From positions 27,853,109 through 27,917,108 of the forward strand of contig NC_089829.1 in NCBI RefSeq assembly GCF_035046505.1: DNA of 64,000 bases, read 5' to 3'. Below, in pieces: positions 30,685 to 41,466 of this stretch. The translations under genes and the position numbers were made by a program. Positions within the stretch are counted from its first letter, which is position 1. Each line of letters begins with the position of its first letter. The notes beneath the pieces were generated by a model. The model was given only the letters and a program-made list of their open reading frames with translations, ran no database searches and was not told where the DNA came from. Origin of the DNA: Tiliqua scincoides. Its lineage: Eukaryota; Chordata; Lepidosauria; Squamata; Scincidae.

Positions 30685-30860
30685 ACAAGCTGCGGGGAGC
30701 CCCGCAGAGCACTCTGCGGGGCTCCCCACAGCCCTTGGACCCCAGCAGGAACTAAGTTAGGTCTTTTAAAAAGCCCTCTGGATCTCATCACTGCCTTTTC
30801 CCCTGCCCCTGCACAGGCTTACCTTGCGAGTTTTACTCCTGAGAAGTTTGAGAACCCCTG
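30685..30860. mobile_element. hAT right end with a 40-bp palindrome
   Basis: The end reads ...AGAAGTTTGAGAACCCCTG (30842-30860), a classic Charlie-type hAT terminus, followed by GTCTAGGT. No partner left end lies nearby on this side of the L1. Near its inner edge is a near-perfect palindrome (30691-30730). Confidence 0.6.
30691..30730. repeat. 40-bp palindrome
   Basis: TGCGGGGAGCCCCGCAGAG is followed by CA and then CTCTGCGGGGCTCCCCACA; the 19-bp arms match at 18 positions. Each arm itself contains GGGGAGCCCC/GGGGCTCCCC, so alternative hairpins are possible. Confidence 0.9.
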
Positions 30861-31064
30861 GTCTAGGTCACTAACCTCTATGGTCTTATGATATCAATTC
30901 GTGCTTCTGAAAGACTCATCTACAACTCTGTTTCTAAGGTAAATGTCTGTAGAAATGAATTGTCTGTCCCTCTACCGATAAAGATGGCAGAGGAAGAGGG
31001 ACACACGATACATTACTACATACAGTTACCCTAGAAACAGAGCTGAGGAAACCTAGAAGAGTTT

Positions 31065-31168
31065 TTCAACTATTTTCAACACTCTGCTCCAAACCCCTGC
31101 GGCCCATCTGCAGATCTTTCGTGGCACACCAATATGTTGCAGCTCACCCGTTTAAAACCACTGGGATA
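31065..31168. mobile_element. hAT MITE fragment, right half
   Basis: 'ctgcagatctttcgtggcacaccaatatg' and the end 'ttaaaaccactg' match the right half of the 226-bp hAT family (compare 32130-32213). The left half is not clear. Confidence 0.55.
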
Positions 31169-31987
31169 TTGTCAGAAGGGAAGCAGCAGAAGAAGGGATG
31201 AGGAATGGAGACAGCAATAAGCAGAGATTATTGCTTCAGTTGCATATGCTTGAGCGTTGCAGTAGGAAATGAGGACCAAGGTCTGGTGCCAACGGCTTTA
31301 TAGAAAGATGGGTTCTAAGAAGGTATTTGAAGGAAGTAAGAAAGGAAGCATCAAAACAGACCTCTGGGAGGCAGCTCCAAGCATAAAGGACACACAAGAC
31401 AAAGAACAGAGTCTTTAAAGGGAGCAGGAGACCTTTGAGTGATTGAGGATGAGAGGAAATTAAGAGGTGCCACACCGAAATTTCGGAAAATCTGAGAGGG
31501 TTCTTTTTCTTCTCTGCCCATCTAGTGAAATTGAATAAATTCAGCTCAAAGCAACCTCCATCTGACTTAAGGAGCCCAATCATTCCGAGTGCTTAATCTG
31601 TTCTGAGCAGCAAATAACCCGATTCTTTAGTGTAGCGTATAAATTAATTTAAATGCAGCATATAAGGCCATCAAGCCTGCCTTTTATTTTATTTTATTTT
31701 TAAAGGAACAGGCCTCCAGTCTATAATTTCAGGGTATTGTTTTAGGGTAATTTACTCTGCTTGTCATTATTATACTCTCTCTCCCAGTCTTCAGAATAAT
31801 AGGGCATTTAATCCTCTTCCTGTAATTCTAGAGGTTCTTCAAGGCAGAATCAAGCAAGATAATAAACCATCCCAATGATGGTTTTGATTAGATGATGCTT
31901 TAAAGTAGTCTGGAATTTTTGTGTCATCTTCTATTAAGGTTTAAAGAGTCCTTCCCTATTTATGTACCTAAATTTTGCTGCTTAAAG

Positions 31988-32213
31988 CAGCAATTTTCAA
32001 TCTTTTCCATCTCATGGCATACTGACAAGGCGCTAAAATATTCAAGGCACACCATCAGGTTTTGGACAATTGACAAGGCACACCATGCTGCCAGTGGGGC
32101 CTCACAACCCCAACAGCCCTGCTATTAATGACCCTTCCGCAAACTCCTGCAGCACACCTGCAGACCATTTGTGGCACACCAATGTGCCATGGCGCAGTAG
32201 TTGAAAATCACTG
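31988..32213. mobile_element. hAT MITE, 226-bp family
   Basis: The left end is CAGCAATTTTCAATC, the right end ...TTGAAAATCACTG. The flanks are GCTTAAAG (31980-31987) and TCTTAAAG (32214-32221), 7 of 8 matching. Length and ends agree with the copy at 3633-3858. Confidence 0.8.
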
Positions 32214-32221
32214 TCTTAAAG

Positions 32222-33985
32222 ATATGATGGGGATGGGGTGTGTTTCAATTTCAATTTGGGGGTGGAAAGAGTTGTGATTCTCACAGGATTAAAAAATCAC
32301 CAAAATCCCCCCCCCCCAGTTTTGATGTCCACTTATTTCTAGTTATGTGGATTGCCTCAAATTCCTAGTTCATCAGGAATCTTTGGGCCCCTAAATAGTT
32401 CACACAGGCTTCGACTACAAAATTGAAAATGCCCCTCCCCAATCCTCACATGGCCTTTTTCATCCTGAGGCCTTCTGTGCTTGCCCACAACAACCCTGTG
32501 AAGTAGAGAAGGCTGAGAGACATTGGAAGATGAGGCCCCTGAGGAATGAATACTGTACAGGTTTGCAAAGATGGGTATTGCATAATAGTTGGAGGGAGTT
32601 AGCTACATGATATAATAGGACACTTTCATCCATGAAACTGTTTCATGGCAAGTGGTTATTTGCCAATTCTAAGTACCATTGTTGGGGTGGGAGAGATGTT
32701 TTATTCTCTCTCTCCATGGTGTTAATCATTATAAAAACATCTGTCATGTTACCTCTCAGTCACAAGTAGAAAAATTCATGCCCAGCTTTTTGCTTTCTTG
32801 TTAGTGGAGAAGCAATATGGTTCTTGAAAGGGAAAAAGGTTTTCACTGACAAGTGTTTGATTCTTGCATCAGAGCAGGGCTTTCAAACTCATCATCTATC
32901 GATTTGGGAATTAAGGTGGAAAACCTGAAACAGCACTGCTGACCACAAGCAAATGGAACTCAGTGAGCCTGACACCATCCAGTGTCTTACGCACTGAACT
33001 GCCTATTCTGAAACGACTGAAGGATGACCTTTGAAGCATGCTAGAAAGAAATATTAATTATTTTTTTTAAGTTCATATATACACTTCACTGACAGGAACA
33101 GAAAAAGGGAAAGGAAAGGAAAAGTATGAAACCTTCTCACAAAGATGACGCGATGACGAACCTTTCAAGCAGAGGTAAAAAGAAGTGGTAAGGGAAATCT
33201 TTACACTGAAAATTGTCCTGGTTAAAATATACCTGCAATCCAGGATCTAGAAATCTGTATTTACTGTTGAGGCAACTTGGTGCACAGCGAAAAGCTGGTG
33301 GCATCCTCAAAGTCTTCCTGACTTCTTAACATTTTATCAAGTTTCTGGTATATATTAGTTGGTGGAAAGACCAGATTTAATGTGCATATACGTTGTCTTG
33401 TAAGAACCAGAAATTGCAATGTGACTCCCCCAAAGGACTGTGTGGACCAAGCCAGGGATTGTGTTCCTTTCATCAACTCTCCATCCTATTATTCCCCAAT
33501 ACTTGTTCAGTTAATACTCTCCACTAGAACATGAAAAAAACACACATCCACCAATTGTCATGTTAGAGACAACGGATGCATGTGTGAGAGAATGTATGGA
33601 CATTCACCTTTGTGTGATCTACTTTGCCAGTTGGAAGCCATCATATGGTCCTTAAATCCCAATGGCTTCCACACACCTGGAGAACTCTGCTGATTGCACC
33701 GAGGTATGCGTGCATACTGGGCAGTGCATCCTTTTTTGTGGCAAGGAATGCTTACCATGGAGGATCTCTTGTATGCATGCATAAAGGAGCTATATTCCTA
33801 ATGTGTATATAGCTCCATATAAGCAATAGAGCCTAAACATGACCTAGAATGTCCCACCACCCCTGCCTGTAAACAGCTTTCCCTATTTCTTCTCTGTGAG
33901 GAGCTCCCCTCAAAAGCCCCCTTGCAGATACAGTGCCCTCCTTTTCGCTGCAGCTGCATAATGGGGGAGGGGGAAGGATAGAATT
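32222..33985. other. Unique non-coding DNA
   Basis: No gene or mobile element was recognised. A C-run lies near 32309-32318. A GA-rich stretch, 'aaagggaaaggaaaggaaaag', occurs near 33106. Confidence 0.4.
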
Positions 33986-33989
33986 GGGC

Positions 33990-34200
33990 TCATAGGAACA
34001 TCAGAACATTGGTTCATCTTGACCCTCATTGGTCTATCTAATCTCTGACTGGCAGCAGTTCCCCAGGACCTCAGACACTGGTCGTTCTCAGCACCTGCTA
34101 CCTGATCCTTTTAGCTATACATGCCAGGGTTGAACCTGAATCAGGAACCTGCTGAATGCAAAGCATGAGCTTTTGAGCTATGAGCTACGGCCCTACCAAG
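33990..34200 (-). repeat. tRNA-like SINE with CR1-like 3' end
   Basis: On the minus strand the head reads GGGCCGTAGCTCATAGCTC (tRNA A-box type) and GGTTCAACCC (B-box type). The body 'gaactgctgccagtcaga' and the tail 'accaatgttctgatgttcctatg' follow. The 8-bp-like TTCCTATG ending resembles the CR1 tail, suggesting CR1 mobilises it. The control boxes have decayed, so transcription is unlikely. Confidence 0.75.
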
Positions 34201-35282
34201 AGAGTCTGCCCAATCCCTTTTATGCCATTTGCCCAATGATATTGCTACAGGGGATGAATGGACTACTGCCATGCTCCAGCGTGGGGGAGGTGATTGGCTC
34301 ATCACCCAAGTCTTCACTGAGCGGAGCTCCATGTTGCATTTGATGGCAGAAGAACCCTCCTGCCTGTCCTTGTGTCTGATTGGCCACATGCCCCTCTGGA
34401 AGCTATTGGCCATGGTGCAATGATGTGCTAATGTCACCATATCACTGCCAAACTACTACTGGGTGCCACACTTTGCACCTGTGTGCCAGGTGCTGGTGGG
34501 TCTGGGCCTACTGCTGCTAGCAGCATCCACTGCTCAGCACCAGGCTTGGGGGGGTGCCATGAAGTGGGGGAGTGACATCCACCCCAGAGGGAAAATGCAT
34601 CAGCAACAGCACAGCAGTTGCCAGATGGAATTCATACCCCCTTTACCACCATGAAGGAATAAATATAGCTATTTATAGGAACAGAGGGGAAAGTGTGCTT
34701 TTTAAAGTTAATTATTGAAGTGAGGCTCCAGCCAGGTAGTGCAATAGAAATTTTCCAGCAGTGACATCTCTAATTAGAGATGTTGCAAGCATTCAACCAG
34801 GGAAGCTCAAAATATTGAACTCTCCTGCTCAAATGTTTGTGAACAGAATGAAGATGAGCGCAAATGGTGCCAGCGAAAGTGCGAGTCCTTGCAAGCGAAT
34901 CGGCCACTCACAAAGGTTCTTTTCCATCAAACCACTGCAAGCCGTTGATGCTTGCAAAAGTTTGATCTTTTGTGAGTCTGTCTGAGTCTTTGAAAGTCAT
35001 GGAACTGCCAGCTCTCAAATGCTTCTGCTTTGGTGAACATTCATGTGGAATGTGCACAGAACATTGACACTGGGATGCCAGGACATCCCTGCTTTCAGTC
35101 CCTTCTGTGCCATGCATTTTATTATTTTTTATAGAGGTGGCCTCACCATATCTTCTGATCTGGTTCCCCGTACCCCCATACCCATTTCCTTCATTTATCT
35201 TTTTTACACTCATGCTAATCAAGAATGTCTCTTTCTTTTACCAAATGCTCTCAGCATGGGGGCTTATGGGAAGACAAGCAGG
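34201..35282. other. Unique non-coding DNA
   Basis: No gene or clear repeat is seen. Confidence 0.35.
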
Positions 35283-35828
35283 CAGGCAGCCTGAATGCTA
35301 GAGAAGACAGTGGCACTGAAATGACCACCACTGTATCCTATGGGCCAGGGCAGCCACTGGAGTCTCCTCAGGGTAAGCGAATGGTTGTTTCCTTAACCTG
35401 TGTCAAGCTCTGCAATTGGCAATTGGTCTCCTTGAAGCTGCACCCACTATTTAGTGGGCGCAGAACCAAGGAGGCTTGTGTTAGTCTTTCAGGCTTGGGC
35501 AGGAGAACAGGATTCAACAGCAGACTCTGATGCCATCACTTTCCCCTTCCGGGCCAGATCTTCCCCTTGGTCTGCCCTCCCTCTACCTAGTTCCACCCTC
35601 CCCCTACCTTCCCCCCCACCCTCCCCCACCAAGAAAAGTCTCACTGCCAGCTGGCGGGAACACATACCGGCCAGACCTTCCACAGTGTGTCTTCCTACCA
35701 CTGAGGCCCAATGCTGACTGGCTGCAGGCTTATCACCAGCAATTCTGTACCATACAGCACTCACACAACAGCAGTTGCCAGGGTAGTGCACCAGCCCCCT
35801 GGTGCTGCCCTGGCTTAGAATCAGGCCC
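35283..35828. mobile_element. Harbinger-like MITE, long form (left end unclear)
   Basis: The right end reads GGCTTAGAATCAGGCCC followed by TAA (35829-35831). The interior words 'gccactggagtctcctcagggtaag', 'ggtctccttg', 'gaggcttg' and the C-rich middle match the copy at 12526-13086. The left end could not be fixed to the base. Confidence 0.6.
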
Positions 35829-35932
35829 TAAGTGAACATTAACAGGAAGCAAGAAGCTTCTAGCAATGGGTAAAAGGAGACATTCTGCCCAACTGCAAAG
35901 AAGATTGCAGTTGCATTCCCTTGTCCATGAAT

Positions 35933-35993
35933 TCCAGTATTCATGGGGGAGGGGTGGGAATGTATCCCCTGTGGATACCAGGGGACACCTGTA
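35933..35993. repeat. Tigger-like right-end fragment
   Basis: 'gtggataccaggggacacctgta' matches the inverse of the left end of the element at 11353 (CAGGTGTTCCCCTG) and is followed by TA. Confidence 0.5.
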
Positions 35994-37596
35994 TAAAATA
36001 ATTCAATGTAAAATTTCTTAGCTATTTACAAGGATTCAAAGAAGGTTCTTTTCTTTTAGTTAATTGTTCAATTAAAGTTCCAGCCAACTAGATATTTTCT
36101 AGCGGTTACACCTCTAACTCAATGAAATTCCAATATACCGCAAGGCCTACCAAGATTAGAACTATACAGTATCTGAAACACAGTTTCCGTGCTGGAGTTG
36201 GACTGGTAGAGGTTCTGTTGAACCTGGGGGCTTTCTCTTCCTCCCCATTCCCCCCCCTTTTCAAACTTCTATTAATATTCCTCGAGTGACAGCAAAGTTT
36301 GATTTTGAAGTAGAGATCCCGGGCAGTCATGGAAGAAGGTTCATTAGCATGCAAATCAGAGGGAATTCATTAGCCCTACAGCTGATGCTCCTGGAAAGTG
36401 CGAAAAGAGTAGAGTCTGCGCAAGTAAATCAGGCTGTGCTAATGAGCCTGTTAATAAAGCTTGTGTAAGCCTTTTTCCCAGGCCAGTGTGACAAACGTGA
36501 GCTGCCAACATGAAGCCTCTCAGCACTGTACCCTGCCTGGGTTGAGGGGCTCCTATTTATTTGCTGCCTCAGAAAGCTTGAGAAGAAAGCAGAGAACCAA
36601 AGCAAAGTAGGCAGAGCTGAAGGATGCGGTGATATTTCCTCATCAGCGATGAAAGGCAGTGTGGCTTTTGAAAGCGGAAGCTGCATGACAAATGGCTCCG
36701 TACAAATGCGCTCTCCACAGGCTAAGAGGAAAAGACCCAGAGAAATGAAATGTTAAAAGCATTGGGCAGAGGACTAAGAAGCATCTCGACATGTAGCCTT
36801 TCATCTGTTGTCCATATTTAGTTTTGCTTTCCCTTTGCTACTCTTGTTCTCTCTTCTGGGCCAGAAATACAGCATTTTACATTCCATCGTTTTGTGTAGA
36901 GAATAAAGAAGGAAAAGGTAATGGTTGGTAGGAATCGGGCGGATTCCAACAGGGAATTAGGAGTTCCACTCTACTCAATATATTTATCAGAGCAGAACTC
37001 AAACAGTTGGAAATGGACATTGTTCTTGAGATATGCCTCTGGAATTTTGCAAGCTAGGTGATGGAGATTATGGTTCCCATTTCTCTGTTTTTGCAGATTT
37101 TTCACATGCGCCCTAAACTGAGGGACGACGAAGATAAAAGTTGAATGAGAAAAAAAATCACAATTTCTCATTTTTTAAGTATAAAAAAAGATATTTTAAT
37201 ATTAAAAATTACGTAGTTGCACTATGACATAACTGCACAAGTCTACAGTGGGTGCACTGATGTTTAGTTTACTGTCGGTATGCTTGTTGTACATGCATTG
37301 GCTCTAGATCCTGATCATACTTTCATGCATCCAGTTTGTACCTATGTAGGCTTTGTGGAGACATCCTGCTGAGTTGCATTACTGGGGGCGGGTGGGCTGG
37401 GGGGCTGCCCTGGGTGCAGTGCTCTGCGAGAGTGATGGGCATGCTGCCCGAGTCTCCCACCCTTACTGGTAAGTGGAGCAGCATACTATGTTTGGCAGCA
37501 GAAAGGCCCTCCCTCCTGTCTGCCCTTGGCGCCTATTGGCAACAAATTGTGGCACTCTGGAAGCAAGTGGCAGTAACAAAATGGCAGTAACACAAT
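35994..37596. other. Unique non-coding DNA with a CNE-like core
   Basis: No gene was recognised. The stretch 36285-36475 is repeat-free, contains the octamer ATGCAAAT at 36348-36355 and several ATTA/TAAT words, and resembles a conserved enhancer-type element. Confidence 0.4.
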
Positions 37597-37623
37597 AGCA
37601 TCATCATCATCATCATCATCATC
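37597..37623. repeat. (ATC)n microsatellite
   Basis: Nine CAT/ATC units are directly visible. Confidence 0.93.
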
Positions 37624-38615
37624 TGCCAACCTACTTCTGCTGCTCATCACTGCAAGAGATTCAAGTCTGCCAATTCCGGCAACAGAGCTCAGGGACCTCA
37701 TGCCCTGTCTCACTAGCAGCCCCTAAGCTGAGGAAGTTGTCAGCCTGGTCCTTGCTACACTGCAGCACCACCCATGTAATGGCCAGAAGTGGTACTGCAG
37801 CTCTTCAGCCCCAGTGACTTAAAGGACCTATAGACATTTGGCTGTCCTTGATAACTGCTGCCCCAGGTCTAGTTCTTTAGTAAGAAACGTCTTTTGCTAT
37901 GTAACATCACAGATTACTTCATGTGGAACCTGGTCATCAGCTTGGTCTCAATCACATCTTCTGCCTCTTTGCTTTTGATCCTCATTTGCATGCATGAGAA
38001 TCAGACCCCCAGATGTGGACTGATTTGGAGCCTGGTCTAATGGCTTAGCAGTCATGTTTCTAAGAGCTTATTGAACATCCTCTGTCCACATGTGTCAAAA
38101 CTCCTGTCAAAATGAGGAACAGGGAAGGAAGAGAGCAAAGGCTGATCTCTCAGAGGAAAACCTGCAACCGAATCCCCTGGTTATGCAAGCCAATGAATAG
38201 AGTTAATAGAATTTCTTCATTAAATTTCCCTCCACACGCGTGCAAATATTTCCTGTTCTAAAAGCACATTTTCCCCCAGACTCATGTTAGACTGATTGAA
38301 ACTATTTTATGTTCTAAAGAAAGAAATGCAAAACAATTTCCAAAAATTACTGATACAGTCCTCAACACAGGGCAGTGACTAGGTCTAGCTGCTCAAAGTC
38401 TTCTTGGCAAATGGCTTCTCACTCTGACGTGAGTGCCGGCCAGGGACACTGCAAATGCAGGGAATGCATAAGAAGCGCAACACATAACGCAGGGAAGGTA
38501 GTATATCTTCTAATGCTTCACAGATGAAACTAGCAAGACTTCTGTGTACTTTGTGCACCTGCCTAGTCTCACATCAAATATCACTACTTGTGCTTGATGG
38601 TAGGGTATGTATTGC

Positions 38616-38620
<5 letters not shown>
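37624..38620. other. Unique non-coding DNA
   Basis: No gene or mobile element is recognised. Confidence 0.35.

Positions 38621-38657
<37 letters not shown>
38621..38657. repeat. (GA)n microsatellite
   Basis: About 18 uninterrupted GA units. Confidence 0.96.
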
Positions 38658-38659
<2 letters not shown>

Positions 38660-38739
38660 TTTGTGTGTGCAACCTTGGTGTACAATCATCTAAGTTAAAA
38701 AAAAAAGAGAGGAAGAGGGAAGGAGTGTGTTTGCTTGTT

Positions 38740-38800
38740 TGATTATATCCTGCCTTTCTGGCCCAAAGGGTGACCAAGGTGGCTCACAACGAAATCAGAA
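38740..38800 (-). repeat. Retroelement 3' tail, GCGGTATATAA type
   Basis: On the minus strand 'gtgagccaccttggtcac...gccagaaaggcaggatataatcaa' matches the 3' tail of interspersed elements ending in aaaggcggtatataaat; compare 48130-48246. Confidence 0.5.
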
Positions 38801-40151
38801 TACAGATAAATAATGGTGGGTGTTGTTTTTTTTTTGTGATAACAAACTAAAAACACAAAACACTACTTTCTGCACTTCTCATTTTTGTAAAACAACAACC
38901 CTGAAATCTGTGAAATCTACAAAAAAAATCCCATTCTTTAACATTTATTCTTTAATGCCTCTATTCTTTAACACCCTATTTATTCTTTCTATTCTAACAT
39001 ATTTCTATTCTATTCTAACATATTATTTAGCACCTCTACATGCATGTGGCTGCATCTGCTGACACTATACCACCTATATCACCTACCTACTACACTCTTA
39101 AAGCAATTGTAATTTATAATTGTAATTTATAAAAATGCGTCCTTGGGAAAAAAATACATAATGCCGCTTTCTGCACTTCTCATTTTTGTCAAAAAATGAA
39201 ATCTGAAAACACACACACACACACACACACGAAAAGCACACCTCTACCTACAAATCATAGAACACATTAAACAAATATTATATGAGGTACAAAAATAAAC
39301 ATAAAAAATGTCCTACCTTCCCCCTTCAAAAGCTAGGTGATTAAATAAATGTTTTTCAGCCTCCCTGGAACTGCTTAACAGAGCAGTTTGATCTTCTGAA
39401 AGCATGTTCCAGGAGTGAGATGCCACAACAGATAAGGCATCCCCACCGCCATCCCCTTCACCCTGGATGGTGGTGGAACTTTTAGAAGGGCCCTGCCAGA
39501 TTATCTAAGGAGATAAACCAGACTGCATGGGAGTAAGTTATCTCAAAGGCAATCCCAATCCACACATATGCAATGTGGTTTTTGTGTGGTTGCTTATTTG
39601 TTTTATGATGTGCTGGTTTCACTTTTGTATGTGTGGCTGGGAAGTGGCTGACCTTGTTCAGTGAGACAAGCTAAAGAGCAGGAGGAGATAATATTTTAAA
39701 CCCAACAAGAATGGCTTCAGTAAAGTAAGATTGGGAAACAATAAAGGTTTATGGAGGGGGGCTATTACAATAATTGTGCCTAGTTGCACTGATGCACATT
39801 GTTAAATAGATTTTTTAAATAGATTTTTTTAAGGAAGTATTGTAGAGTTTTTCTTCAATCATCTCTCTCTCTCGCACTGGTTTTCCTAGTGATATATGTG
39901 GGCTGCATTTCTGCAAGCTGGAACTTTGGAAGTGATTGCCTGAGATGGACATTTTTTCTAAGTGGAGTCTTGCATCATCTAAAGATTCTAAACTGATACC
40001 AAGAGTGATGATCAGTATATTTATATTTAAGATGATCAGGTATAATTCTGCAAGTATAGCTGTATTTTGTCCTACTAGTTCTGTACATAGGAGAAAGTGT
40101 AAACTGAGAAATGGTTGCAAGGGTTCCTCTCATACATCTGAATAAGGATTT

Positions 40152-40153
<2 letters not shown>
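38801..40153. other. AT-rich, low-complexity non-coding DNA
   Basis: The stretch 38850-39300 carries partial duplications: 'ctttctgcacttctcatttttgt' appears at 38867 and again at 39169, both followed by aaaa-rich sequence, about 300 bp apart. A (CA)n run lies at 39209-39230. 'attctttaac' and 'tattctattctaacata' repeat near 38935-39030. No gene is seen. Confidence 0.45.
39209..39230. repeat. (CA)n microsatellite
   Basis: Eleven AC units are visible. Confidence 0.94.

Positions 40154-40191
<38 letters not shown>
40154..40191. repeat. (CA)n microsatellite
   Basis: About 19 uninterrupted CA units. Confidence 0.96.
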
Positions 40192-40192
<1 letters not shown>

Positions 40193-40419
40193 CTTGCCTG
40201 AGTCCATTTTACTGTGAGTTTTTTTCTGGCAGAAAAAGGGAAAGCTACACATACGTTTACATGACCTGGTCTGCAACCCAAATTCATATTCTTCCCTCTC
40301 TGATACTCAATCTCTGAAAGGAAGAAGATGGACCGGGAAGGATAACTACTCCAAAGCACACTAACAAGCTCTCCAAAATGACATCCTCCAAGATTCTCCC
40401 AGAAGCAAAGTAGGAACAG

Positions 40420-40990
40420 TGATTGAACAGGACAAGCCCCCTCCCCCCAAAACATGGGTGTGAGGCCTCCCTGTGGGGGGAGGGGAGGGCCCACCCAGCC
40501 TTTCCGAGGGGGACCCCTTGTGGAGGCCTCAGACTCATTCCCCACAAAAAGGGGGGGGGTTGCATCACCCAGTTCCCCTTCTTTGGATTGGCAGCATTCA
40601 TTAGTCAGGAGCAGGGGCTGCTAGCAGCAGATCCTCCTACCTGCTCTTCCAACTACCAACTGCCTTGTCATCCCTGGCCTCCAGGTTTATGTAGGGCAAA
40701 CCCCTCCCCTTTGGCCCCTCCCCTTCCCTCACAGGGATGGTATAAAAAGGGCCTGTCTCTGGGCCTACCCTTCCCTGGGCTTACCACAACTCCTCTCCTT
40801 TCTCTCTCTGTTTCCCTTCCACCTCCTCTCACCTGGAGTTGCCAGGCTTGTTCCTGAGAGGGCTGGGAAGGCTGCTGCCTCTGCTCTGGTCCAGAAGCCT
40901 CCTCCCTGGGTAAGCTGGGAACTTGGGGGAGGAGGGGAACCCTGACAATGGGATTTCCCCCTGTAAATAAGGAGAGCGGGAAGCACATTG
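40420..40990 (+). promoter_or_regulatory. GC-rich block with a TATA-like box, LTR-like or promoter-like
   Basis: The plus strand carries 'cccctccccttccctc' then GGTATAAAAAGGG (about 40739-40751), pyrimidine-rich leader sequence and a CTGGGTAAGCTG donor-like word near 40908. 'gtaaataagg' follows at about 40964. The arrangement could be a solitary LTR fossil or an unrelated GC-rich repeat. I found no matching second copy in the window and no adjoining coding region. Confidence 0.3.
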
Positions 40991-41107
40991 AAATAACTGT
41001 CCTTCAGGTTGCATTTGGAAGTCAATGTGTAGATATAGAAACAGAAACAGTCTTAGCACAAGCAGAACTAGCCAATCTGATTGTTGTAGTCTAGAGGGGA
41101 AAACCCT

Positions 41108-41109
<2 letters not shown>

Positions 41110-41138
<29 letters not shown>
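41110..41138. repeat. (AAAT)n microsatellite
   Basis: About seven AAAT units are visible, placed next to a GCAGTTTACATAG word typical of retroelement 3' tails. Confidence 0.9.
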
Positions 41139-41201
41139 TCTTGTATACTACGTACTTTTCAACAGGAGTTGTTCACAAAGCAGTTTACATAGTAAAATAA
41201 C

Positions 41202-41291
41202 AGCTCAATCCTATGCATGTCTACTCAGAAGTAAATCCCATCTGAGTCAATGGGGCTTACTCCCAGGAAAGTGTGGATAGGATTGGGTTGT
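41202..41291. repeat. CAATCCTA hairpin repeat, well-preserved copy
   Basis: GCTCAATCCTATGCATG, then TCTACTCAGAAGTAAATCCC, then the mirrored GGGGCTTACTCCCAG and GTGTGGATAGGATTGGG. The arms can pair over most of their length. Confidence 0.7.
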
Positions 41292-41417
41292 AAATCAATA
41301 AATGGTTCCCTGCAGGAATGGGAAAACCCAGCTTGACTCGAGTCGAGTTGCCAAGTCAGCGCCCCCCATGATTCGACTTGAAAAACCCTGGTTTCTTGTT
41401 CCAAAGGGCTCCCAATC

Positions 41418-41418
41418 T

Positions 41419-41463
<45 letters not shown>
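41418..41463. repeat. (AG)n microsatellite
   Basis: About 22 AG units with one AAAG interruption. Confidence 0.95.

Positions 41464-41466
<3 letters not shown>

Noticed and set aside
34141-34200. A tRNA gene on the minus strand
   Set aside because: The A- and B-box words are set in a longer SINE body with a CR1-like tail, and the cloverleaf does not close.
38850-39230. A local duplication based on the repeated 'ctttctgcacttctcatttttgt'
   Set aside because: The shared word is short and A/T-rich, and the sequence between does not repeat; it was kept only as a note on the low-complexity stretch.
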